From positions 16,725,501-16,789,500 of the forward strand of contig NC_083379.1 of NCBI RefSeq assembly GCF_031755915.1: a stretch of DNA of 64,000 bases, written 5' to 3'. The translations under genes were made by a program, and so were the position numbers. This DNA is from Ziziphus jujuba. Taxonomy: Eukaryota > Streptophyta > Magnoliopsida > Rosales > Rhamnaceae. The notes under the pieces are model-generated. The model saw only the letters and a list, made by a program, of their open reading frames with translations. It was not told where the DNA came from and searched no databases. This document shows, one piece after another, positions 22,985 through 35,800 of the stretch (its first letter is position 1; every line of letters starts with the position of its first letter).

Positions 22985-24084
22985 AAACGGACTCTATATA
23001 CATATATAATCAGTAGGCTCCACTTTATTTTATTTTATTAAAAGAAGTTCCATTTTTATTCATAATCATTAAATTTTTACTTAAAATATGAGATACGATA
23101 ATTTAAACCAAAAGCTGCACCAAAATTAAAAAAAAAAAAAAAAGGTGCACCAAAATGAGCTAAGACCTGACATGGTATTCAACTCAAATTTCTACATCAT
23201 TTTCATGTCACAGCTTATTTATTAACAAAATTAATCATTTATTAATATTTTATTAGATTATTTAAAACAAATTTTAAGGTATTATGCATTCTCTTCTTCC
23301 CATCTCAAGACCAGCCACCGCTGCACCTCCACCTGTCAAGTTCATCTCTATCGACCACTAAATGTTCCACCCATTGCACAATTGTTTTTAAAAAAAAAAA
23401 AAAAACTCCATCTTTCATTCTTTTTTATCTCAAATTTGAACAAAAAATGATGAATATGTTGGATCTAAAGTCAAATCAATAGCAGAGGTAAACTTCTCCA
23501 AGAGTGCAGCAATGGTATTCAACCTAATATTTTTGGTAATTATTTCTTTTTTCCTAAACATGGAAAAACTCTATTAGTATGTGTATGACACAGCTTCATT
23601 AGGTCTAGTTAGCAGCTACTACAGATTTGACAAAGAGATGGTGGATTGGGTTGTTACTTTTTTCATTAGTTTGTTGTTGTCAATTTAAAGGCATCTATAC
23701 CATGCGAGCACTTTAAAAAAAAGCTACTAGACATGACTTTATTGTATGGATCTCAGCATTAGGACTATTTTTAAGTTAAGAGAAACTTTGAAGTGTTAAG
23801 CAAAACTATGGAAACCTTATCGATGAGGTATTGTCTTTGCAAGTATGCTGCAGCTAGCGTTCAGTCTTTTGGTTGAGGGTAACTGCTGTGAGAATGGGGA
23901 GAAAATAAACCCAAATTTGTTCAAAATCATCTAATAAAATATCAATATTAATAATAATTAATTTTATTAATAAACCAAGGTGGACATAGTAATGATTTGG
24001 AATTTTAAGTTGAATGTCATATTAAATTCCATCTAATCTTTGTAAAATGGTATGAATTTTTAGTATTTCTATCATTACTCTATA
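22985..24084. other. Intergenic DNA, no gene seen
   Basis: AT-rich, with A runs near 23127-23143 and 23391-23404. GCACCAAAAT occurs on both sides of the first A run (near 23116 and 23146). No domain-bearing frame was found. Confidence 0.45.
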
Positions 24085-25262
24085 TATTATGGAAGATACT
24101 TTCACAAAATTTTAAGTAGGGAAATTTATTTTAAAATGTTTGGGGAATCAATAGAGGGACAATTTACAATCTATACTCTCCCAATTAGAACGGGAAAGAT
24201 AATGCATACACAGTTGTTTTTCAATGAGAATTTATTACCCCATGAATGGATAACTTTTCGGTCATATAATCTGAAGAATGTAATTTCTAGTTTTTGGCCA
24301 TTCATTAAGAACTTTGGGTAGCGTTATTTTGCCAATACGATATGGCCAGGTTATTAATTACTAGTTGGGTAAATTTCATCGGAGACCCTTAGTTATGTTA
24401 TAATTATATTTATGGTTTTTAAATGTGAAAATTAATTGAAAAAACAAACAGATGGGGTCTACTTTAACTTTCCAAAAATGTAGGTCTAACTATAATTAAG
24501 GAATGCCCTTTAAAGAGCAAAAGAATAAAATTATTTTCCTATATTTTCCATTTCGTCCATATTTGGGAAGTATCAAAGTTAAAAGCAAAATTGATTCCTA
24601 TGATTTAGTTTCTTAATATTTAGTTTCCTAAGAATTAATTTTTCTCTTGGTATGCTTGGTGAGTAATAGGAAAGTTGAGATTTGTAAATAATTAAATTTA
24701 GTATTATATAATAAATTAAGGACAAATATGTATTTTAAAAAAATTAAAATTATTTTCTCTGTGATTTTTAAAATGACACCTTTATATGTAGGAATAATTT
24801 TCCACATATTTTCCTACATTTGTGGGAATCTAATTCTCTGGACCCATACTTTTCCATCTCACGATAAATATCCAAATAAAAGAAAATCGTTAATTTATTA
24901 AAAAAATTAAATTTCCACTAACTTTACTGTTATCAAAACATACCATTACGATTATTTAACTTGCAAAGTTTTCGAAAGTTCATTTTCATGTTGGATTTTT
25001 TTTTTATTTAATGAATATTTTGTACTAAAAAAAATTTGAAAAAAGTAACGTTGCACGAATAAATAAATAAATAAAATCAAAAAGCTAGTTGCACCTACCC
25101 AATATTCCTCTTTTTTTCCTTTTGGACATAAAAGTAATACAAAAAATGATTTGATGGAACATTTTATTGAAATTGATTAGAGCAATTAATATTCTTTGTA
25201 TTACATACACATATGATGATTAATTATCAACAGGAGGGGATAAATTTATCATTTTCAACCAA
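24085..25262. repeat. Diverged copy of the UBL-unit downstream flank
   Basis: It aligns by eye with 43195-44110 and 60780-61690. Shared texts include GGACAATTTAC, CTCTCCCAATTA, ATAATGCAT, TCAATGAGAATTTATTAC, TTTTCGGTCAT, TGCCCTTTAAAGA, AAAGAATAAAATTATTTTCC, GGAACATTTT and AATTATCAACA. It carries far more differences than the other two do with each other, and it stops where the LINE starts. This is an older paralogous copy whose neighbouring UBL gene has been lost. Confidence 0.7.
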
Positions 25263-25417
25263 CTTGTGATGAAAGTATAGAGGTAAACAAAGTAACCTCC
25301 ATGGATTCCCTTGAACTGCAAAACAAAAACAAAATGAGCTGTTTTTTCAAGTATAAGGTTTCTAGTAAACATTTCCATGTCCGTTCTGGTGGCAGTTTGA
25401 TGTTTTGGTTTGAGCTG

Positions 25418-26890
25418 GGGTGTTGATTTTGCTGAGTTACCCTACGGAAGACAACATTCTTTCAAGGTCGGAAGGAATCCCAGAACTGCAATTGGTGGCT
25501 GACGAGATAAGTGTGAGATTAATCTCACAATGTTGCTTAGTTGGGAAAGTTATGTCTGACAGGAGTATTAGCAAAAATAAAGTCCAGATGTCATTAAGCG
25601 GGTTTGGTTTACCCACCATACTGTTGGTATGGAATCCCTAGGGTCGAATGTCTTTTTGGTCCTTTTCAAATCGGCTATTAATAGAAATAGGATTTGGAAG
25701 AGAATGTCTTCGTCCATTGATGGCTCTCATTTACTGCTAAGAGAATGGGACCTGACTTGGCAATGCATGATATTTATTTTAAATTTTGAACCTTCTGGGT
25801 CCAAATTCATGGCCTGCCCTTGTAGTTTATGACCAGAGATAATGCTTTAAAAATTGGAAGTCTATTCAAAGAAGTACTACATTGCGAATCCTCTACTCGA
25901 ACGAATATAATAGGAAAAAAATATATGCGGATACAGGTGGAACTTGATATCAGGAAACCTATCGCTGTTGGTTTTCTCTAGAGAAATGGATATGGAGGAG
26001 TTCGGATCCAGTTTGCTTGTGAAAGTCTGGTGAAATATTGTTACAATTATGGCATTATCGGTCATGGAAAAGACTCTTGCAAACAACCATTAATGCATAG
26101 CCAAATCACAAATGGAGATCTTTATGATATTTGGATAAAGGCCAAAACAGATGCATACCTAGTGGTTTCTGAGGGTAGCCACTTAAGAAAATTTGAAATC
26201 CCAAGAGGAGAAATCTTTGATATCTTTTTAAGTGACAACAACATAGATGCTAGGGATGGGGAAGACGAAGTTGTTGTCAGAGAACAGGAAATAGAGAACG
26301 AGTCGGAGGTGCTAGGGGAGAACGAGTTGACTTAGTGCCGAGTCAGTGATGGCGTGAAGGAAAAGCAAATTAAGTACGATAAGCTAATCGAGGATAGACA
26401 CGTGGCTGAGGATGGCTCAATGATAGATGGACATCAACTACTCACTGACACAGGCTCAATAAGCAAAGGCTTTGAAATTCAAAATCCCACCTCTTCTGAG
26501 AAAGGCTATGAGCTACGATCAGGGGGCCAAAGGAAAGAATAGTCTTCTAGGAGGCCCAAGTTTCACAGGACATTTTTTTGGGCCTTAAATACAAGAACAC
26601 CAAATCGGGCCTAATTTGATGGCCAATAACCCAAAAACTAATTTAGGTGTATCAATAAGAGAAATAATGAAGAACCCAGCCGAGGAGATCAAAACCCAAC
26701 AATCAGGGAAAGAACATGGCTTTCAGGAAACACTTGATACGAGATCTTCATTACTAATCGTGGCATCCCTGAGAGTGAAACTGAAGGAACTTTCAAGAAA
26801 AAGAAATCTCAAAGAAAATCAAAATGCGATGCCTAACGAAGCTCTTCCAGATAATAAGTTGGCTGAGGAGGCGGGCATTATTATACCCCC
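25418..26890 (+). pseudogene. LINE ORF1 remnant (DUF4283 and CCHC)
   Basis: Broken frames give 'VADEISVRLISQCCLVGKV' (25490-25560), then 'FLVLFKSAINRNRIWKRM' and HLLLREWD (25650-25760), which fit the DUF4283 region of plant L1 ORF1. At about 26030-26090 CYNYGIIGHGKDSC forms a degenerate CCHC knuckle in which the second Cys is replaced. An acidic, polar tail follows to 26890. The ORF1 protein binds LINE RNA. At least three frame changes or stops separate these pieces. Confidence 0.7.
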
Positions 26891-26899
26891 AACTCACCA

Positions 26900-28410
26900 A
26901 TGAAGCTAATGTCTTGGAACTGTCAGGGGCTAGGAAGAACCTCGGCAGTGCATGGCCTATGCGTCCTGGTGAAAATATCTTCCCTATTCAGTTTCTTTTT
27001 TATAGAGACCAAAGCGAACTTGAGTAGAATGAACAAGGTTGCAAAATCATTAAGGTTTGATAATATGCATATCGCTGAAGGATCTAATAGTCGTGTGGGC
27101 CTAGCCCTCTTTTGGAAGGATGAGTGTAATTGGAACATTGTTTTTAGTTCAAGCTAGATAATAGAAGTTAGAGTTTCCTCTCAGGAAGGGAAGTGCAGGA
27201 ATCTATGGTGAGAGTTTCATCTCAGGAGGGGAAGTGTTGGAATCTATGGTGCTACTATTGCCTTGCCGAGCGTGTGTTAAGGAAGGATTTCTTGAGCATG
27301 CTGACCTCTTATGTTTCAAATGAACTTGAAGCTTGGGTTTGTATTCGGGATTTTAATGATGCCATGAATCAAAATGAAAAATTGGGAGGAAGAAGAGTGT
27401 CCACTAAATCCAATTTCTTCTTAAGAAATTTCATATTTGATTTGGGAGCTCTTGATTTGGGATTCGTTGAAAACTCTTATACTTTGTACAATAGGAGGAG
27501 GGGGGGGGGGGTAGGCGAACATAAGAGATAGAGTAGATAAGGTCCTGGTCAGCCATGAATGGCAAATCCTTTATGAATGGGTAGGAGTTATTCACCTATT
27601 GTTCACTAGATTGGATCATGCCCCCATACTTCTTTGCTCCACCATGGATCATGCAAAAATGCAGAGACCATTTAAATTCCTTGAAGTTTGGACCCGTGAT
27701 CTGTCTTACGAAATAGTGATTAATAAGGTGTGGTTGGAGGCTCAAAGAAATGCAGAAGAACCTCACTAGCTGCTAAGTTACAATGCACTGCGAAAGCCTT
27801 GAAGAGGTGGAACAGAGAAGTTTTCAGATTCTGTCAATACAAAATCAAGCCTTTAGAAGAGTAAATTGTTTTGTCTAAAAGTTTGGAGCCTTCAAAGTTT
27901 AATATAGAGCAAGAGATCAAATTGCAAAAGGAGTTGGATGAGTGGCAATATAGTCTTAAGTTGATGTGGAAACAGAAATCTAGAGAACTTTGTAGGAGAC
28001 AAAAACTCAAAATTCTTTCATGCTTCCACATTGGCCAATCACAAAAAATTATTTATTGCGGCACTTATGAATGATACCAGAGAATGGTTGTTAAGTCGAG
28101 AAGCCACAAAGAGTTATCTAGTTGATAATTTTTCCAACTTATTGAAGGAAGGAGTTACATAGTGTCAACAGTTGGATGATTTTATACAGGCAACGGTTTC
28201 CAGAGATGAGAATGATGCCATTGTTGTTATTCCTTTCGAAATGGAGATTCTGGAAGTAATCCAAATGATGAATCCGATTAAAGCCCCAGGGCCAAATGGA
28301 ATGTTGGCCATTTTTTTTTTTCAACAATATTAAGACATTGTTGGGAGTGATGTAGTGAGAATTGTTCAGAATACCTTCATTTATGGTTTAATTTCGGCTG
28401 CCCTTAACAG
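26900..28410 (+). pseudogene. LINE ORF2 remnant: endonuclease and start of RT
   Basis: The frame opens MKLMSWNCQGLGR (26900), the usual start of the plant L1 apurinic-type endonuclease, with IETKANLS at about 27004. Then come WVCIRDFNDAMNQNEKLGG (27332-27388; catalytic DFN kept), a frameshift at an 11-12 G run near 27499, and 'LDHAPILL' (about 27612). Further on, 28225-28315 holds NPIKAPGPNGM, the N-terminal RT motif (KAPGPDG family). The frame then ends at the transposon junction. It would nick DNA and prime reverse transcription if intact, which it is not. Confidence 0.75.
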
Positions 28411-29686
28411 AACCTTTAGAGGACGTTTGGTACGCAGAATAGGTTCGGATCGGACTGGATCGGATAGGATAGGTTTGGATTGGACGGGATAGAACAAGGC
28501 AATCCCGTGTTTAGGATAGCTCCGGACTAAATGGTAAACTAATTATTCCATGTTTGGTGCATAATCGATTGAACTGGACCATTTTTAAATTATTTAAAAT
28601 AATTATTTTTAAAAGTAAAAAATTTAAATGATATATTAATATTTACAAAATATATATATATATATATATTATATTTAATTAAAGTTATAAATTTGTACAT
28701 TTATATTTACATACAAAATTTTAATATTTTTTTACATCCACAAATTATATTAATATATTTAAAATGACATTATAACATACTATTTCATAAATAACAATTA
28801 ACTAAAATAACACTTAACTAAGTCACAAATTTTCACATTGTCCTTGGTTGCATCTGCTAATGTCAACCATAAAGCTATAACGTCTTATTGGGTTTCCAGC
28901 TATTACAAGATGCTTCATATTCCAGTACAAATCTGCTGTTAATTAATAAAAGAAATTGGTTGCAAAATGCAAGACTAGATTTAGAACAAGATCCACTTCC
29001 AAGTTAATGCGCAAACTTCATATTGTTTGTTAGTAAAGTCAGTGCAAACTGGTTTTCATTTGACAATTAAACATACATACGCAGCCTCACCAACTTAATT
29101 TAGTTGTCCAGCTTAAGGAAAAAATAATCCTCCATCCAGACAATTCTTTTTTGATTTTTTAAGCAAAAATAAAAGGGCAATTTTTGAATGTGCACACTTC
29201 ATAACTATCTATTAACTTTTTTTAGCTAACTTTCTTTATAACTACATAACACCACAATGAAGAACCGCCCCTGCTTAATGGTCTATCACCATCAAAGTTG
29301 TTTCTCTTTCAAGATAATATCACAACATCAAATAGCTATAACTAGAATGATGTTTATTTATAATGTACTTTTGTATAAAAATGGTATCTTTTGCCGAAAT
29401 AAATAGCATTGAATAATACCTTCCACTTACAAAAAAGAGCAAGAATGCCATCCTTAGAAAATATGCTTGAATGAATGCCACACGAAACAGAAATACATAA
29501 ATTAGACCAAAAAAAAAAAATTCGAGTCCGAACTTTGCTCGATTTGGACATTTTCTATGTACATAGATTAGCATATTTGCATATCAAAATACATATTAAT
29601 ACATTTAGGAAGTTAAAAAAGCAGGTTGTTTCAAGATTCCCAAAATCATCACAAAAGAAAAAAGGAAAGAGAGAAACAACAAGCAT

Positions 29687-30340
29687 TCATCTTCTTCTTA
29701 AGCTTACCCGATTCAAACGATTAGCAAGCGAATCCCTGATCCTTTTTCCACTCTCATTCATCTCTCCATTATAGATAGGAAGCTCCTCATCCTCCTCCCT
29801 TATGCACTCAAAGTTTTTATCATCCTGCATAGGCTTATTGCATTTGATGATAAAATTATGCAGCAAGCAACCTGTGACAACAACAAATGGCAAGAACTCC
29901 ATACACTCTTCTTTCCATTGCTTGCTCAGTGATTGCCACCGAGTTCGAACTCTCTTGAATGCAGTACCAACCAACACCATTACCTTGCTATGCACCAAAT
30001 TGAATGCCTTTTCTTTTAAACCAAAACGAGGTTGATCATCATTTATGTTCTTTATGTATGGAGTTAACAGCCATTGCAGGAGAGGAAAGCCAGAGTCACC
30101 TAATATGTATTAAGGAATCGAACTACCGTCACTAAGCTGACAGAGAGGACCATTGAGAAGCTCCCTAGATTCCTTCACCCCCAATTAGAGCTTAGTCTAG
30201 TGCAAAATGGTTTCGGGTTTCAATATATCGGGCCAACCAACTGAAACATCTAAAAACCTCCCTTCGAAATCCAACAATGCCTGAACCAACACAGACCCAT
30301 TTTTTTTCCTAAAACTTCCCCATCAATCGAAGCCCTAATT
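29687..30340 (-). pseudogene. Harbinger-type transposase C-terminus
   Basis: On the minus strand the text runs VLVQALLDFEGRFLDVSVGW, LNGPLCQLSDGSSIP, a TAA at 30112-30110, then YILGDSGFPLLQWLLTPY (a classic DDE_4/Harbinger motif with a D), AFNLVHSKV, RWQSLSK and GCLLHNFII, ending at 29687. The catalytic N-terminal part is missing and at least two stops interrupt it. The family's nuclease needs a partner Myb-like protein; none was recognised here. It can be read only as a remnant. Confidence 0.75.
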
Positions 30341-30724
30341 TGGGAAAATCAAAGATAAAGAAATCACATTCAAAACAAAGAAGAAGAAGAAAAAAAAAAG
30401 AAGAATATGGCAGATCGGAGAAGTAGAAGAAGAAAAAGAAGTAGAACGCATATCAAAGAAGAATAAGGTATATCGAACCGGACTAAAGAAGAAGAATGCA
30501 GATCTAAGGAGAAGAAGGAGAGTACTCACCAGCATTTTCAAATCAAAGAGATGCACAGGTCTGGCAGGAGACACAATCCAATGAGAGACGAAGATAGCTG
30601 CTTCAGTGATAGACTCAATCAAGACGAAGTGAGCAGCTTGAAAGAGTCTGGGACAAACATGACCCAAGAGATGAGATGGGTCACTTAAGTCCTCTTCTAA
30701 TGGGATAAAGTGACCGGTTGGGAT
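30341..30724. other. 5' side of the Harbinger-type remnant
   Basis: A minus-strand open frame (30667-30335) is biased to S and F because of GAAGAAGAA-type purine runs on the plus strand. It shows no transposase motif and is probably untranslated or intronic element DNA. Confidence 0.4.
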
Positions 30725-31748
30725 TGTTGAAAAGGTGGTAATCTTGCCACCTTGTGCAAGCCAAAGTCCACCAAGGTTTGCAACTTTTTTCTTTCTTCAC
30801 AAGAAATATTTTATTGAATGTCTTAAAGCATTAATTATGTTTATGTTTTATGCTCTTTTTATTTCTTTTGAATGCCTAAGTTTTGTTATATTGAGTTTAG
30901 GAATGGTCTCTTAGTGGGTATTGATTTTGTTTTGTAAATTGTTTATGTGCTCGAAATTGTGTATTGTGGGGGTTGGCATGTTCTGTGTTGCTTGAACTAG
31001 GTTATTAATTTTTGATATGTTGTAATAGACTTGTAAAAGAAAATATATCAAAAAGAATAACTCAAAAAGGACTTGGAAAGCCCAAGATATGCAGGTTGCA
31101 AATTGGTATAACTGTTAAGCTTTTCAGCAGTTATGGCCCACATGTTTGAGATGAATTGGAGACTTGACCCAATTCTTTTGGGCCTGATCTTGTTCAGATT
31201 TCATTCTTAATATTTCAACATGTCACATGTCAAAATTCAAGTAGTTTGGATGAAGATATCCTAGCCTTTCATCAGTTCAAAGTAGCTTTACTCCATTTGG
31301 AAGGAGACAATTTTTGGAATTCAAATTCTTACGAACTTTTACCATCTTTGTACATTTACATGTGCAGTTGGTATTTAAATGTTTTGTGTCAGATTATTAG
31401 GTGGAAATTTTGTATTTTTTAAAGTTTAAAGACTTTATTTGGTCTCACACACACTATAAATGTGTGAGCCAAGTTTTATACCAATATAATACAACAATGA
31501 AATGAAAAATAGAATTAATTGAGTTGTTTAGTGTGTGTGGCCTACCTTTGCATCTTCACTTCTTCATCATCTTCTTCTTCTTCCTTCCAAACAAAAACTC
31601 TAACAAACCTCAATATCATCGTACCACAAACGAACATAAAAATCACCTAAACACCAAATATAAAATTGGATTACAGGTTGTGTACAAAACTAACACTTTG
31701 TGTACAACACTCTTGGTCATGAACCTAAATCCACACCAAACTCCAACA
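30725..31748 (+). mobile_element. 5' LTR of copia element 2
   Basis: TGTTGA...CCAACA, 1024 bp, ends one base before the primer site. A hairpin at the left end pairs AAGGTGG (30732-30738) with CCACCTT (30747-30753). A TATA box (TATAAA, 31455-31460) sits in the loop of a perfect 8-bp inverted repeat, CTCACACA (31444-31451) and TGTGTGAG (31461-31468). This LTR would drive transcription from about 25-35 bp after the TATA box. Confidence 0.9.
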
Positions 31749-31760
31749 TGGTATCAGAGC
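31749..31760 (+). other. Primer-binding site, initiator Met-tRNA
   Basis: TGGTATCAGAGC directly follows the LTR and is the standard plant copia primer site, complementary to the 3' end of initiator Met-tRNA. Confidence 0.95.
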
Positions 31761-31934
31761 TTTGTTTAAACCACTGAGGGACCTTATGAACTTTCTATCT
31801 AGCGTATTTTCTTATGAGAGAACCCCCCATTTTATTCCTTTCATTTTTGGTTTAAAGTGGTACAAAAATCCAGCTAGAAAACTCATGAAAAATCCAACCT
31901 GAGAGTTACTTTCTTCAAAATCTAGTTTTATGCC

Positions 31935-32862
31935 ATGGCTTCCCAAAATTTTGCACCACCCATTCCACCAAAATTTGAGGGTCAAAACTACTCCATTTGG
32001 AGCATAAAGATGAAAACCTACCTACAAGCCTTTGGACTTTGGGATGTGATTGAAGAAGGTTATGAAGTTGAGGATTTGAGGGCAAATGCCACACAGGCAC
32101 AAAGACTTGCACATGCAGTCGAAATAGGTAAAGGATTTAAGGCCTTGACAGCCCTTCATTCTTCAATAAGTGACTCCATCTTCATTAGAATCATGTCTTG
32201 TACAAATGCTAGAGAAGTTTGGTTAAAGTTGCAAGAAGAATTTCAAGCAAACAGTAGAACTAGAAAAATGCAAGTTTTAAACTTAAGAAGAGCATTTGAA
32301 ATAATTAGAATGAAAGAAAATGAGTTGGTTAAGGACTTCATCAATAGATTACTAAAGGTTGTAAACCAAATTAGAATCCTTGGAGAGTCACTGACTGACC
32401 AAAGGGTTGTAGAGAAGGTATTGGTGAGCTTACTTGAAAAGTTTGAAGCAGAGATTTCTTCCCTTAAGGAATCAAGGACTTTGTGAGATTACTTTAAGTG
32501 AGCTTATCAATGCTTTCCAAGCAGCTGAACAAAGAAAAGCCATAATAAAGAAGGAGTCTTTGGAAAGTGCTTTTATGTTTAATCAAAGTAAAAAGAAAAG
32601 CAAAAAGAATAAGACCAAAAACAAAGGAGGAACCGGCTACGGAGGTTTCAACAACAACAACAACAATTTCAATAACAACAACAATGCAAGGCAACAACAA
32701 GGAGGACAAAAACAAAAGCATGGGTGTTATCCACCATGCCCCCATTGCAAGAAGCATGGACATGCACCAAACAAGTGCTTTTGGAGACCGAATGCAACTT
32801 GTGACAATATGGGCAAAGAGGACATGTTGGAAAAGTATGCAAGTAACAATGGCAACAAGTAA
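31935..32862 (+). pseudogene. Copia gag, one frameshift
   Basis: ATG at 31935 opens MASQNFAPPIPPKFEGQNY, with YSIWSIKMKTYL as the copia gag N-terminal signature and a UBN2-type body (EVWLKLQEEFQ, 'LVKDFINRLLKVVNQIRILG'). A one-base shift between about 32470 and 32486 moves the frame to CEITLSELINAFQAAEQRK. A lysine-rich and an asparagine-rich stretch follow, then CPHCKKHGHAPNKC (C-x2-C-x4-H-x4-C nucleocapsid knuckle) near 32737-32780. The frame closes at 32862. The protein would form the particle shell; this copy cannot make it. Confidence 0.9.
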
Positions 32863-32865
32863 ATG

Positions 32866-35800
32866 TTGTGAATGAGGAGGTCGAGACCTTATTTGTGGCT
32901 ACATGCCTCAAAGCTACAAGTAATAGTCTTGGATGGTTGGTAGATAGTGGTTGTTCACACCACATGATTTTTTAAGAAACCAACTTTGTGGAACTTGACT
33001 AATCCTACAAGACAAGGGTGAAGATTGGGAATGGAAGCTTCATGGATGTAGAAGAAAAAGGAGACATCTCATTGAACACCGATAAAGGTACAAAACTTAT
33101 CGAAAACATTCTATATGTGCCTTCATTGTGTAAAAACTTATTGAGTGTTGTACAATTAGTTGAAAAGGGATATGTTTTGAACTTTGGTTATGATGGTTGT
33201 TTGATATCGCATGCTTTTATAAATGAGGTGTTTGAAGTTGCCTTGAAAGATAAAAGTTAAGGTTAAATTTACTAGATAGTGAAAAAGTTTTGAAAGGCAA
33301 AGTTGAGTCCATTTCTCAATTTCGGCATAAAAGGCTTGGTCACTCTAGGTATGGGCAATGAAAAATATTAATGCTTTGGTAAATGATATGCCCTTGATTG
33401 ATGATATGAAAAATGTTTTTGAAGTTTGTCAACTTGGAAAGTCCACTAGGTTGCTATTTCCTAAGACCTGTACATGGGGAGCCAAGGAGAAGTTAGAACT
33501 TGTTTATTCGAATGTGTGTGGTCCTATAAGTGTGTCTTCCTTGAGTGGTTGTGGATACTATCTCACCTTTATTGATCATTACTCTAGGATATATTGGGTT
33601 TATTTTCTCACACACAAATCACAAGTTCTAGAAAAAATTATAGAATTTAAGAAGTTAGTTACAAATCAAAGTATGTCCACTTTGAAGTGCTTAAAGACCT
33701 ACAATGGTGGTGAATACACTAGCCTAGATCTTGAAATTTTTGCAAAGAAAATGGTATAATTCATCAATTTACCACACGATACATGGCTTAACAAAATGGC
33801 GTGTGTGAGGGAAAGAATAGGAAGAATAGCATATTGATGGAGATGGCTAGGTGTATGATACATGAAAAGAACATGCCAAAGAAATTCTGGACAGAGGCTA
33901 TCTATAATAGTTCTTACATTCAAAACCGGTGCTTCACCAAATCCATTGAAGGCAAGATACCCTATGAGTTGTGGTTTGGATAGAAACCATCTTTGGAGAA
34001 TGTTAAAGTGTTTGGTATTGTGCGTTTTATCCATGTTCACTCACACATGAGAGATAAGCTTGACAAGAAAGTAAATGTTGGTGTCTTGGTGGGATAGAGT
34101 GAGGTTACCAAAGGTTTTAGAGTCTATAACCTAAAGACCAAAAAGCTTATGGTAACTAGATATGTGAAGATTGATGAAAATGAAAAATGGGATTGGAGTA
34201 AGGAGGAGCTATTAGTGAATGAGGATGAGCCACAGTTTGAAGAAGAAAATAAAGAAAGAAATGTTGAAAACAACAATGATGAAGACAATGAGGAGGATGA
34301 TGATCTACTCCAAGAAACCATTGGAGCTGATTTGGAGGTTGGTGATGGTGTTAAAAGGGAGAGATCTTTGTCTGAGATTTATGAATGGTGTAATGTTGCA
34401 CTTAGTAACCCTACATGTGTACAAAAAGCCTTGATGAAGAAAGAGTGGAAGAAAGCAATGGATGTAGAAATGGAAATGATTGAGAAGAATGAAACTTGGT
34501 CCTTGGTCACTAAACCAAAAAACAAAAAAGCAATTGGTGTCAAATGGATCTTTAGAACTAAATACAATCTGAATGTCACCATTTGCAAGTACAAGGCAAA
34601 GTTAGGTGTCAAGGGTTATGCACAACAAGTTGGAGTTGATTATGGGGAGACGTTTGCACCCCTAGCAAGGATGGAAACCATTATACTCATCTTTGCTATT
34701 TAGGCTACTAAGTAATGGAGTGTGTTTCCCTTTTATGTGAAATCGGTATTCTTGAATGGTGTGTTGCAAGAAGAAGTATATGTGAAGCAATCCGAAGACT
34801 ATGTGGTTCAAGGGCATGAAGATAAGATTTATAAGCTTCATAAAGCCTTATATAGTCTTAAGCAAGCACTTAGGGCTTGGTATGGAAGGATTGATGCCTA
34901 CTTACTTGGATATGGCTTTAGAAGGAGTCAAAATGAACCCACCTTTGTATGTGAGGATTGAAGGAAGCATGGTAGTGGTTTTTTTGTATATGGATGACTT
35001 ATTGGTTATCGGTGAGGACCCAAGGAATGTGGATAAGCTAAGGCATGAACTTGAGGAGTTTGAGATATCCAGCTTGGGTCTCATGAATTACTTTCTTGGT
35101 GTGAAAGTAATGCAATGCCAAAGAGAAATGAAATATTTATATCACAAGAAAGTATATCAAGGATCTCTTGAAGAATACAATCCAATAGCACTTCAATGAT
35201 CCAAGGAAAGAAGTACCAAAAGGAGGATGGCACACTGAAGGTAAATCCTACTCTTTATCGATCCTTGATTGGTAGTTTGGTTTACATGTGCTCATCTAGG
35301 CTGGATATTATATATGTCGTGTGTGTGCTTTCAAAATACATGCAAGTACCTACCCAAACTCATCTTTGATGTGCCAAAAGAGTTCTTAGGTGTCTTAAGG
35401 GCACTAGTGAATATGGAGTTTAGTATGAAGCAAAAGATAAGTTGAAGCTTGTTGGCTATTTGGATGGTGATTGGGCGGGCTGCATTGATGATATAAGGAG
35501 TACTTCAAACTACGTATTTTCACTTGGGAGTGGTCCTTTCTCATGGAATACAAAGAAGCAAAGCACAATGGCTTAAAGTGCCGTGGAAGTCGAAACACTG
35601 CTTTCTTATCCTATACAAACCAATGTATTTGGTTAAGGAAGTTGATGGGAGATCTTGGTAATACTCAAGAAGGTTCAACCATCATCAAATTGATAACACT
35701 TTAGCAATTTCAATAGCTACGAACCCGGTACAATATGGAAGAACAAAACATATTCCGGTCAAATATCATTCCTTGAGGGAGTTTGAAGATCTTGGAGAAA

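Larger units (their letters stand above)
25263..28415 (+). mobile_element. L1-type LINE, 5' part, decayed
   Basis: Plus-strand order is ORF1 (DUF4283-like, then CCHC knuckle), ORF2 endonuclease, then the N-terminal part of the reverse transcriptase, ending at the Harbinger-type element. The left edge is set where homology to the UBL flank stops and is approximate. The 3' part (palm, zf-RVT, RNase H) is absent here but present in the LINE copies at 37018-39128 and 51786-56534. Stops and frameshifts occur throughout, so it is inactive. Confidence 0.75.
28419..30724 (-). mobile_element. PIF/Harbinger-type DNA transposon, right end lost
   Basis: The left end reads GAGGACGTTTGGTACGCAG directly after TTA (28416-28418), the usual target for this superfamily. 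GGATCGG-type subterminal repeats follow (28447-28490). The minus strand carries the C-terminal part of a Harbinger transposase (29687-30340). No matching right terminus (CCAAACGTCCTC) was found before the copia LTR at 30725, so the element was cut by the copia insertion or by a rearrangement. The interior at 28600-29680 is AT-rich with a TA tract near 28651-28670 and shows no second frame I can support. Confidence 0.65.

Noticed and set aside
23290..23380. C-rich text that could be an exon fragment
   Set aside because: There is no frame with a recognised domain and no convincing splice sites.
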